Below, one piece after another: positions 1 to 8,800 of a DNA stretch of 38,844 bases. The DNA is taken from NCBI GenBank assembly GCA_034429475.1, contig DAOUGD010000055.1, positions 1 through 38,844 of the forward strand, written 5' to 3'. A model generated the notes under the pieces. It ran no database searches, was not told where the DNA came from, and saw nothing but the letters and a program-made list of their open reading frames with translations. How positions within the stretch are numbered: the stretch's first letter is position 1; each line of letters begins with the position of its first letter. The position numbers and the translations under genes were made by a program. The stretch is from JAKQHY01 sp034429475. Lineage in GTDB: Bacteria; Chloroflexota; Anaerolineae; B4-G1; SLSP01.

Positions 1-2542
1 GGTGAGTGGGTGAGGGGGTGAGGTAGTGGGCGCGGAATTGGGTTAGCGCCCAGTCGGTGATGTTTTCGCGGCGGGCGCTGCCGTCTTCGGCGTAGGTGTA
101 GAAGGGAAAAGATTGTTGTGGATCACCATAAAAGTTCAAATCAGGAATGTGGCTGGTCATTAACACAGCAAATGCCTTACGCCCATATCCGCCAACACAA
201 ATTACAAGATTTTCGGCTTCCGTTTCTGTGGTGGGAAGAAAAGAAGGGAACTGATAACGTCGCTCTGTAAAATATTGGTCAAAGTAAACATACGATGCAG
301 TAAAAGGACGATATAAGGAACGCCGCACTTTTGCTGTATCATAGCCAACAAAAACTTGCCGTGTTAAGTAGTTTTTCAGGCTTTCTGACCAACTGATCCG
401 AGTCACATCATTATCCACAAACTCGTCCACCGACACTTTGTTCGTCAATCGTTGCCAGCGCGCGACGTGGTCATTGTACATCTCAATCATTTGTTGGATA
501 TTTTGCATCAATGCCTGACGATCAAAGTTGTAGGCCCAAGTGTCCCGACAAGTCGCCACTCCGCGCCCGTAGTTGTCAAAGATCGCATTTCCCTCACCAG
601 CTTTCGCTGCTTTCGATCCCATCGGCAAAAACATCTCAAACTCATCTTGCAAGCCCTCGGTTAGCCAGATATGGCGGGCATCAGGTTCAATCTCGCGCCA
701 CTCGACGTTCCTGATATGCTGTTTTTCTGCCAGGAACTCGTATTTTGCTTCTTTGCGCCAATCTTCACCAACACGGGCATAATAAACCGCCGTATTTGCA
801 CTGGTGGATTGTTTGTGCTTTACCAGAATATTGATGCTTACTCCCACTTGAATCCCGAACACGTTATGGGTTGTGCCGGAAAGTTTGGGGTTCTTGCGGA
901 CGTTGCCGCCTAAGTCCAAGATGTAGATGGTGTCGAAATCTTGCTCCAAATACTTGCGCATCCCGTCAAACGCAAGGCCATCCAAAAAGCCATTGTTCGT
1001 CACAAACGCCACGATCCCCTCATCACTGATACGGTCAGTGGCCCAACGAAATGCCTTCACATAGGGGTCAGAGAGTGCATTCTTGTTCGTCGCCTGTGAA
1101 TCCGCCGCGTAGGTCTCAGCTACGCGCCGATCCATCTTTTCATATTTGCGGTTCTTACTGTTGTCATTCTCGTTGACCTGGTGGGCGTTGTAGGGTGGGT
1201 TGCCGATAACAACGAAAATCGGCGCGGCTTTCTGCCGGGCGACACGCTCAGTGTTGGCCTCGGCGAACAAGCCAAGCTGCCGTTCTTCCGCCAACTCGAA
1301 GGTGTCCACCAGGCACAGACCCTCAAACGGTTGGTACTGCCCGGTCAACTCGTAGTAGGTGTGCTCGATGTTCATCGCGGCGATGTAGTAGGGCAGCAGC
1401 ATCACCTCGTTGCAGTGCAGTTCGTGGGCGTATTTGTGCGGCAATTGCGAGCGGCGGATTTCCCGCATCACCCGCAGGATGAAGTTGCCCGTCCCCACAA
1501 ACGGGTCGAGGATGTGGACGCCCTCATCCGACAGAGAGCGGCCAAACTCGCGGCGCAGGATGTCCTCAACCGAGCGCACCATGAAGTCCACGATGGGCTG
1601 CGGGGTGTAGACGATGCCGTGCGTGTCGGCCACTTTCACCGAGAAGCCCTGGAAGAACTGCTCGTACACCGTGTTGAGGAAGCCCTGCTTTTCGGCGTAG
1701 TCCTCAATCGTCGCCGCCGTCGTCTCAATCGCGCCGTAGAAGCGATCCAGCGGCTTGAGGAAGTTGTGGCGGCTGAACTGCTGCGAGGTCAACGCCTGGA
1801 TGACGCCTTCAATCTCACGGGCGATGATGTTGCGCTCCACAAAGTCGGGGTTGTCGAACACTTTGCGGAAGATACGCTCGGTGAGGAGGTGTTGAATCAG
1901 CATTTCTTCGACCGCCGGGAGGGCGATATTGGGGTTCAACGTCTGGCGGCAGAGGGCGGCGAAGTCGTCGAAGGCGCGGATGAAGCGCAGGTTGGTGCGA
2001 TATTCGGCGCGGATCAGAGCCAGCAAACCGCTCGCCAAATCCGGCGTCTTGACTTTGAACTCGGCGACGGCCTGCTCCCATTGCTCATACGCCGGGGGCT
2101 GGTAGGCGAAGAACTGCTGCAAGACTTCCACCAGCGCCGCCGGCTGGGTGAGGTCGGCCTTGAGAACTTCGTAGCCGTCTTGCCACAGGATGGCGCGGTC
2201 GGGGGCCTGGAACAGGATGTTGGCCTGCGGATACCCGGCCTTGAACTTCTTCTCGACTTCGCGTTCCAGGTCGTCGTGGGTATCCTTTGCTTCCCAGAGG
2301 CCGTGGACGAGCTTGAAAGCATCCACCAGTGCGCCGTCTACGCGGATCGCGCGGCCTTTGACTTTCAGCGTGAATTGTTCGGCCAGCGTCCAGCCGCACT
2401 GCGACGCGCAATGCCGCAACAATGCCGCAAACGCCGGAGACACCGCGCCTTCGGTGAAGAGGGCCAGTTGTTGCAGGGTGTGCAACTCGTCGTAATAGGC
2501 TTTGACGACCTTGTGGGTCGGTTTGAGTTGGAGGGTGGGCAT
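1..2542 (-). CDS. Type ISP/IIG-like restriction-modification enzyme, 3'-truncated by window edge
   Basis: A single-chain enzyme predicted to both cut DNA and methylate adenine. I translated the minus strand from the ATG at 2542 and found an open frame of 847 codons to the window edge. AGGAG at 2549-2553 sits 6 nt before the ATG and fixes the start. Residues 1-130 hold a PD-(D/E)xK-type nuclease signature: D69 in VDGALVD, then E84-A-K86 in LWEAKD. The methylase core follows, with SAM motif I DPFVGTGNF at D346 and catalytic motif IV NPPY at 448-451. The last visible part, GDPQQSFPFYTYAEDG then ENITDWAL, is typical of the C-terminal target-recognition region of Type ISP enzymes. No helicase motor lies between nuclease and methylase, so it resembles the short, helicase-less members rather than LlaGI-type translocases. 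The final visible codons (about 1-25) are a low-complexity CTCACCC-type tract. Family call is confident; exact subtype and specificity are not. Confidence 0.85.
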   Translation of the reverse strand, partial: MPTLQLKPTHKVVKAYYDELHTLQQLALFTEGAVSPAFAALLRHCASQCGWTLAEQFTLKVKGRAIRVDGALVDAFKLVHGLWEAKDTHDDLEREVEKKFKAGYPQANILFQAPDRAILWQDGYEVLKADLTQPAALVEVLQQFFAYQPPAYEQWEQAVAEFKVKTPDLASGLLALIRAEYRTNLRFIRAFDDFAALCRQTLNPNIALPAVEEMLIQHLLTERIFRKVFDNPDFVERNIIAREIEGVIQALTSQQFSRHNFLKPLDRFYGAIETTAATIEDYAEKQGFLNTVYEQFFQGFSVKVADTHGIVYTPQPIVDFMVRSVEDILRREFGRSLSDEGVHILDPFVGTGNFILRVMREIRRSQLPHKYAHELHCNEVMLLPYYIAAMNIEHTYYELTGQYQPFEGLCLVDTFELAEERQLGLFAEANTERVARQKAAPIFVVIGNPPYNAHQVNENDNSKNRKYEKMDRRVAETYAADSQATNKNALSDPYVKAFRWATDRISDEGIVAFVTNNGFLDGLAFDGMRKYLEQDFDTIYILDLGGNVRKNPKLSGTTHNVFGIQVGVSINILVKHKQSTSANTAVYYARVGEDWRKEAKYEFLAEKQHIRNVEWREIEPDARHIWLTEGLQDEFEMFLPMGSKAAKAGEGNAIFDNYGRGVATCRDTWAYNFDRQALMQNIQQMIEMYNDHVARWQRLTNKVSVDEFVDNDVTRISWSESLKNYLTRQVFVGYDTAKVRRSLYRPFTASYVYFDQYFTERRYQFPSFLPTTETEAENLVICVGGYGRKAFAVLMTSHIPDLNFYGDPQQSFPFYTYAEDGSARRENITDWALTQFRAHYLTPSPTH

Positions 2543-2574
2543 CAGAGACTCCTCATGGATGATTTCTTCCTTTG

Positions 2575-2603
2575 AGTATACCTATTCCATACCTGTATGC
2601 AAA
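2575..2603 (-). promoter_or_regulatory. Predicted sigma-70 promoter for the restriction-modification gene
   Basis: On the minus strand a TTTGCA -35 (2603-2598) and a TATACT -10 (2580-2575) are separated by 17 nt. The predicted transcript start falls about 25 nt before the ATG at 2542. Prediction by eye only. Confidence 0.5.
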
Positions 2604-2894
2604 TTACGTAACGCTCCAGCCCTTTGGCGTATTTTCAGAGCGGCGGTGAAAAATCCCCTCTCAATTCGCGGCTTCAGCCGCATCTGATGCGCAGAGGCCA
2701 GGTTGCCTTTTTGTGAAACGCCCCGCCACCTCTTACTGGGGTTGCATCTGGCGCTATTTGGGACTATCATAAAAGTGATGGGGAGCGGAAATTGGGAATC
2801 GGTTGTCAGTAATCAGATTGGATGAACATTTTCACCACCAAGGACACGAAGGACACAAAGGGATTTCTCTGCGAACTCGGTGTGCTCTGTGGCT

Positions 2895-3128
2895 ATTTTC
2901 AGAGGAATTCATCATTAACCGGCGGTTCACCAGCGGTGAGATGAAAATTTTCACCGCAGAGACGCAGAGACGCAGAGATTTTGCTATTCGCTATTTGCTA
3001 TTCGCTATTTTCAAGGGAATTCATCATTAACTGACGTTCACCAGCGGTTGGATGAAAATTTCACGCAAAGACGCCAGGCTCGCCAAGTTCTCGTTTTTTA
3101 CTTTGCGCCTTTGCGCCTTTGCGTGAAA
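2895..3128. repeat. Modular REP-like array in the aldolase upstream region
   Basis: A unit of about 55 nt occurs twice, at 2895-2950 and 3007-3061. It starts ATTTTCAGAGGAATTCATCA and ends near GATGAAAATTT, and the two copies differ at a few positions plus one indel. Each copy is followed by a different repeat element. The third element has perfect 12-bp arms TTTCACGCAAAG (3059-3070) and CTTTGCGTGAAA (3117-3128). The unit's opening ATTTTCAGAGGA recurs just before the aldolase ribosome-binding site near 3138, so the copies look like partial duplicates of the gene's own leader. Confidence 0.75.
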
Positions 3129-3158
3129 CAGTCTTTATTTTCAGAGGAGGAGGTGATT

Positions 3159-4232
3159 ATGGCATTGGCTATTCAGGAGATCACGACGTTATTGGGCGGC
3201 GACGCCGAGTTGTTGTTGGCGCATGAGTGCAAGACGGTAGATAAAGCCCACTTGCATCTGCCGGGGCCGGATTTTCTGGATCGGGTGGTGACGTTGAGCG
3301 ACCGTCCCACGCAAGTGCTCCGCAGTCTGGGGCAGTTGTTCAATCACGGGCGGCTGTCCGGCACGGGGTATCTCTCGATTTTGCCGGTGGATCAGGGGAT
3401 TGAGCACTCCGCCGGCGCGTCGTTTGCGGCCAACCCGATCTACTTTGACCCGGAGAACATCGTCAAGTTGGCGATTGAGGGCGGCTGCAACGCGGTCGCC
3501 TCGACGCTGGGGGTGCTGGGGGCGGTGGCGCGCAAGTACGCGCACAAGATTCCCTTCATCCTCAAGTTCAACCATAACGAGCTGCTGACCTACCCCAACA
3601 AGTTCGACCAGGTTTTCTTTGCGCAGGTCGAGCAGGCGTGGGATATGGGCGCGGTCGCAGTGGGCGCGACGATTTACTTCGGGTCGGACGAATCCACCCG
3701 CCAGATCGTAGAGGTCAGCGAGGCGTTCCAAATGGCGCACGAGTTGGGGATGGCGACGGTGCTGTGGTGCTACCTGCGCAACCCGGCGTTCAAGAAGGAT
3801 AAGGATTACCACGTCAGCGCGGATTTGACCGGGCAGGCGAACCACCTGGGCGTGACCATCGAGGCGGACATCATCAAGCAGAAGTTGCCGGAGAATAACG
3901 GCGGCTACAAGGCGATGGCGATGGGGGCTTCGGGGTACGGCAAGCTGGACGAGCGGATGTACACGCAGTTGTGCAGCGACCATCCCATTGACCTGTGCCG
4001 CTACCAGGTGGTGAACTGCTACATGGGACGGTCAGGCCTGATCAACTCCGGCGGCGCGTCGGGCAAGAACGATCTGGCGGACGCGGTGCGCACGGCGGTC
4101 ATCAACAAGCGCGCGGGCGGCACGGGCCTCATCAGCGGGCGCAAAGCGTTCCAGAAGCCGATGGCGCAGGGCGTGGAGATTCTCAACGCGATCCAGGACG
4201 TGTATTTGTGCGCGGACGTGACGGTGGCGTGA
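3159..4232 (+). CDS. fbaB: Class I fructose-bisphosphate aldolase (DhnA/FbaB type)
   Basis: Predicted cytoplasmic aldolase that reversibly splits fructose 1,6-bisphosphate into dihydroxyacetone phosphate and glyceraldehyde 3-phosphate in glycolysis and gluconeogenesis. The 357-residue protein begins MALAIQEITT at the ATG at 3159, which has GAGGAGGAGG just upstream. An upstream in-frame ATG at 3048 lies inside a repeat and has no such site. Family blocks are clear: LPVDQGIEHSAG near residue 75, FILKFNHNELL, the VGATIYFGS strand, and TIEADIIKQKLP, where K240 is the likely Schiff-base lysine by comparison with DhnA aldolases. Length matches bacterial FbaB (about 350). It is convergent with the nitroreductase gene and shares its terminator. 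No other glycolytic gene is adjacent. Confidence 0.93.
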   Translation: MALAIQEITTLLGGDAELLLAHECKTVDKAHLHLPGPDFLDRVVTLSDRPTQVLRSLGQLFNHGRLSGTGYLSILPVDQGIEHSAGASFAANPIYFDPENIVKLAIEGGCNAVASTLGVLGAVARKYAHKIPFILKFNHNELLTYPNKFDQVFFAQVEQAWDMGAVAVGATIYFGSDESTRQIVEVSEAFQMAHELGMATVLWCYLRNPAFKKDKDYHVSADLTGQANHLGVTIEADIIKQKLPENNGGYKAMAMGASGYGKLDERMYTQLCSDHPIDLCRYQVVNCYMGRSGLINSGGASGKNDLADAVRTAVINKRAGGTGLISGRKAFQKPMAQGVEILNAIQDVYLCADVTVA

Positions 4233-4283
4233 TTCTCGATGTTGGATTTTGGATTTTGGAACGCAGTTGCGTAGTATACAGAA

Positions 4284-4307
4284 AGCCCCCACCAGTCGGT
4301 GGGGGCT
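4284..4307. terminator. Bidirectional hairpin between aldolase and nitroreductase genes
   Basis: Perfect 10-bp stem AGCCCCCACC / GGTGGGGGCT with a 4-nt loop. It is followed by GATTTGTC on the plus strand and TTTCTGT on the minus strand. It lies between two convergent genes and could serve both. Confidence 0.75.
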
Positions 4308-4326
4308 GATTTGTCACAGGTAGCCT

Positions 4327-5079
<753 letters not shown>

Positions 5080-5107
5080 AGCTAAACTCCTCAAAGAATA
5101 GCAAGAT

Positions 5108-5185
5108 TTACGGAATGATAGGATCGAGAATCTGCTTAATTTGTTCAATCTGTTGACCAAGATGTGCGTCAGGATGTTTTCCCAT
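5108..5185 (-). CDS. Possible 25-residue microprotein
   Basis: A very short open frame with an ATG at 5185 and an AGGAAA-like site about 8 nt upstream. The peptide starts MGKHPDAHLG and ends QIKQILDPIIP, and its middle could form an amphipathic helix. It lies in the 141-nt gap between the RNase HI and nitroreductase genes, on the same strand as both. I do not recognise a family. It could equally be the relic of a longer gene or chance. Confidence 0.2.
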   Translation of the reverse strand: MGKHPDAHLGQQIEQIKQILDPIIP

Positions 5186-5220
5186 TACTGATTTCCTATT
5201 TCTTATTTTTGATTTCTCCG

Positions 5221-5697
5221 TCATAATTTTTCATAGACCGTATCGGCCGGCAGGTCGCGGCGTTGGGCGGCGGTGCGGGCCAGTTCGTCGCAGCGTTCGT
5301 TTTCGGGGTTGCCGACGTGGCCGCGCACCCAGACGAATTTGACCTGGTGCTGGGCGAGTAGGGGCAGCAATTGTTCCCAGAGGTCTACGTTGAGGGCCAT
5401 CTCTTGGGCGTTGCGCCGCCAGCCGTTTTTCTGCCAGCGGCGCACCCAGCCTTTCTCGATGGCGTTGACCAGGTATTGCGAGTCGGTGTGGAGGGTGACG
5501 GCGCACGGCTCGTGGAGCGCGCGCAGCGCTTCGATGGCGGCGAGGATTTCCATACGGTTGTTGGTGGTGCGGCGGAATCCGCCGGATAGCTCGCGGCGGT
5601 GTGCGCCGTAGATTAGAATCGCGCCGTAACCGCCGGGGCCGGGGTTACCTAGCGCGCTGCCGTCCGTGTAGATGGTGACGTGTTTGCGAGATGCCAT
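5221..5697 (-). CDS. rnhA: Ribonuclease HI
   Basis: Predicted to cleave the RNA strand of RNA-DNA hybrids, for example at Okazaki primers and R-loops, in the cytoplasm. The 158-residue protein from the ATG at 5697 (MASRKHVTIYTDGS) closely matches the usual length of about 155. The catalytic carboxylates are all present: D12 (YTDGSALGNPGPGGYG), E50 (NNRMEIL), D72 (HTDSQYLVNAI) and D137 (ERCDELA), plus H127 in the WVRGHVGNPENE loop. The basic handle region WVRRWQKNGWRR marks an E. coli-like type 1 enzyme. An in-frame upstream ATG at 5733 would add 12 residues of no family similarity. The ribosome-binding site is weak. It is divergent from the giant surface-protein gene. Confidence 0.95.
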   Translation of the reverse strand: MASRKHVTIYTDGSALGNPGPGGYGAILIYGAHRRELSGGFRRTTNNRMEILAAIEALRALHEPCAVTLHTDSQYLVNAIEKGWVRRWQKNGWRRNAQEMALNVDLWEQLLPLLAQHQVKFVWVRGHVGNPENERCDELARTAAQRRDLPADTVYEKL

Positions 5698-5744
5698 AGA
5701 GGTGCATTGTAGGCCGGTTTCAGGGAAAAGCAATCGGTTAGTTT

Positions 5745-5773
5745 TTGGTTTTTTGCGTAGAACTGAGTATAAT
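5745..5773 (+). promoter_or_regulatory. Predicted sigma-70 promoter of the giant surface-protein gene
   Basis: TTGGTT (-35, 5745-5750) and a perfect TATAAT (-10, 5768-5773) are separated by 17 nt. Transcription would begin near 5780, giving a leader of about 100 nt. AGGAGG at 5867-5872 lies 7 nt before the ATG at 5880. Confidence 0.65.
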
Positions 5774-5879
5774 CAGAATAGGTTAACCGAGCTTTTACCT
5801 GCGTCACTGCTGTTGCCTTTCTCCAGATCGTCACCCCTTTGTTGTTGGCATTGTCGGAACATAATCAGGAGGATCCAAG

Positions 5880-8800
5880 ATGAAAGTGGTAGATTATTCA
5901 CATAAGCGATTGAGGGTGGTCAGGATGGGCCTTATGGCCGGGCTGCTCGTAGTATTGTTAATGTTGTGCGGCCCTGTGATGCCTCTTGCTGCGGCCTCTC
6001 CCGGCGACGGGCCGGGCGGGGTGGGCGAGACGGATGGCGCCTCCGCGTTGCGTTGGTGGTTTCGCACCGACGCGGGGGTGTATGCCGATTTCGATTGCAC
6101 GACGTTGGCGAGCACCGGCGGACTGGTGGCGTGCTGGGTCGATCAGAGCGGCCATGGTGAGATGGTGCGGCAAAGTGATACGGAATACCAACCTGTGTAC
6201 CGCACGACTTCACGCCTGGAATTTGATACGGCGATTTTGAGTTCCACGCAGGTGGTTCAACTTTTTACTAACCCCAGCGCCGGCCTGTCGGCGATCGTGG
6301 TTTTCAACACCAGCAACTATAGCGAGACGGCGGTGTTGGTCAATCACGGGGCTTCATACGGGGTGAATACGGATGAGAACTTTGAGTTGGGGTATACCGT
6401 GGGAAATACGAGTCAGTGGGGAAATTTCGGCTTGCACCGGGGCGATGGCAATGCCACGGTGGCGGCGCAGGACACGATCACCAACAATGCTTTGACGTTG
6501 ATGAGCACCCTGGTTTTGACATCGGGAACTGCCCCACTCAACAGTCTAGCGATCTACAAAAATGGTGCGGCTGTGTCTTTAGCTACCGTGGGCAGCGGCT
6601 GGTTGGCGACCGGCGACTATGCCACTGAGGCTGTGCCGCTGGACATTGGCGCGCGGCGCAATGGCAACAGCGCCAGCTATCCCGATGTGGCGCCTGATGC
6701 GTTTCACGCGGGGGAAATTGCCGAAATCATCATTTATACGACGACGTTGAACAGCGCACAGCGCATCATCGTCGAGAATTACCTGGCTGCTAAGTATGGG
6801 ATTACGTTGAATAGTGCGGCGGTCAAGTATAACATCACGAAAGGGTTTAACACCAATGTCGCCGGCATTGGACGCGAAGCGAATGGAACCCACACGTTAG
6901 CCAGTTCGGGTGGTTTGACGTTGCAGGACAGTGGTTTCTTGCAGAACAACGGGGACTACATGCTGATTGGGCACATAGCGGGGAATAACTTTGTCAACAA
7001 CGCCCTTCTTCCTGCCGGTGTGCAGTCGCGTTGGAACCGGAACTGGTATGTTGACATTTCGGACGTTGGCAGTAATGGGGGCAAAGTCACGCTCACGTTT
7101 GATTTTAGCGATGCTGGCATTGTGGAGGAACCGTCGGGGATTTATGTCTTGTTGGGACGTGAATCTCCCAGTAAGCGCTTCCAAAGCATTCAAAGTTCCA
7201 GCTACATTGTGGGGGATCGGGTGATCTTTAAAGACACACCGGTCTTGTTGGATGGGTGGTACTATACCTTGGGAGAAGCTGCTAACCTGGATTATCTCAT
7301 TACCGATAGTTACCAGCCGGGAGGCCCTGCTTTTAATTTCACCGATATTCGTAGTTCGGGGATCAAACTGACCTTCCCCAATACGGCTGCCGGGGAAGAT
7401 TCTGCCATAGATGTGCCGATCAATTTCACGTTTAACTTCTACGACCGGGACTATATCACGGCGAGCGTGGGCGCAGATGGTTTTATAGCCTTGAAACCTG
7501 GTCAGGGGGGCGACGACAGCCCGGAGGGCATCCCGGCGGCGGGGACGCCCAATGGCATTGCAGCCGGCTGGTGGGTGGACTTGGACCCCACCGGCTATAC
7601 TCCTTCGAGCGCCACCGTCCATTACACGACAACTGACACGACGCCCAGAGAGTTTATCGTGCAATATACCGATGTACCGCGTAGAAATGTAGCTGCCTAC
7701 ACCAGCACTTTCCAGATCAAACTGATTCAGAGCCGCGAGTGGGTGGAAGTACATTATCTCTCGGTCAATACCGATTCATCGAATGCCTCTGCCGGTATTG
7801 AAGATCAGGATGGCGTCAAGGGCCTGCAATATTATTATGGGGATGCTCCTTTACAGAATGTGGCCGTGCGGTATGCCAGGCCGGCGTTCTTGATTGACAA
7901 GACGGTGAACGCGCTGACGCCGCGCGCTGGAGAACGGATCACGTATACGGTCGTGATTCGCAGTAACCTGGGGGCGATCACCAATACGGCGGTGATGACA
8001 GATATACTGGACCCCGGCCTGGTTTTTGTGCCGGGGGACGTGAGTATCTTGCCGGCGCAACCGATGAGCCTGTCGGTTGTCGGGCAGACATTGGTGGCGC
8101 GCAATTTTGATATTGGAGCGGGGCAGAAAGTCACCTTCACCATTCCGGCAACCGTAGCCCCAACCGTAACGACCGGGGTGGAGTTGTTCAACCATGTGGT
8201 GCTGACCCACACGCGGCTCTCCGAGCCTGCTGCGGATGCCATCGGCATTGTGCCCGATGATTGTTGGGTCCGGGCGAATGGCGTGACGTATGACAACGTG
8301 CAGCAGGGGATTGATGCGGCGGCTTCGGGTAGCGAGGTCAAGATTGCCGGATACTGCTCCGATGTGACCGAGCGTTATGGGCTGATGCAGGTAGGGCACA
8401 TCAGCAAGACCCTGACGCTGCGGGGAGGGTATCTGCCGGGCGACGTAGACTGGAATACTACTTATGCGACACAGACCACTCTGCTGGATGCGCGAGGCGA
8501 CGGGCGGGTGCTGTATGTGTCCAGTGGTTTCAGTGTCACGTTGGAGAATCTGCATCTGCTCAATGGCGATGCCGGACAAAGTGGCAGCGTGAACAGTTAT
8601 GGCGGCGGCATTTATGCCGGCAACGTTCAACTGACTATGAATGAGGTGAGGATTTACCAAAATCTGGCTAACCAGGGCGGCGGCGTTTATGTGACTGGCA
8701 CGTTGACGTTACGCCATAGCGAAGTGTTTAGTAACACGGCGGACACTTACGGCGGCGGATTGGCCCTTTACACAGTCCAGAAGGCGACCCTGGAGGGAAA

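Larger units (their letters stand above)
2543..3158. other. Gene-free spacer dominated by interspersed repeats
   Basis: No convincing gene was found here. The left part (about 2580-2790) is unremarkable spacer DNA. From about 2830 to 3128 it consists of REP-like modules: an ACCAAGGACACGAAGGACAC-type block near 2836, a CGCAGAGACGCAGAGACGCAG block near 2956, a short TTCGCTATTTGCTA microsatellite near 2988-3010, and a CGCAAAG/CTTTGCG inverted repeat at 3059-3128. Short open frames here are rich in repeat-derived peptides and have no good ribosome-binding sites. Confidence 0.7.

Noticed and set aside
1181..2575. Open frame of 464 codons on the plus strand
   Set aside because: It is antisense to the restriction-modification gene, whose frame has nuclease, NPPY and DPFVGTGNF motifs; the plus-strand product is low-complexity and rich in valine, arginine and glutamate.
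2803..3030. 75-codon open frame
   Set aside because: It is made of interspersed-repeat sequence, with peptides such as HHQGHEGHKG and TAETQRRRD that are typical translations of such repeats.
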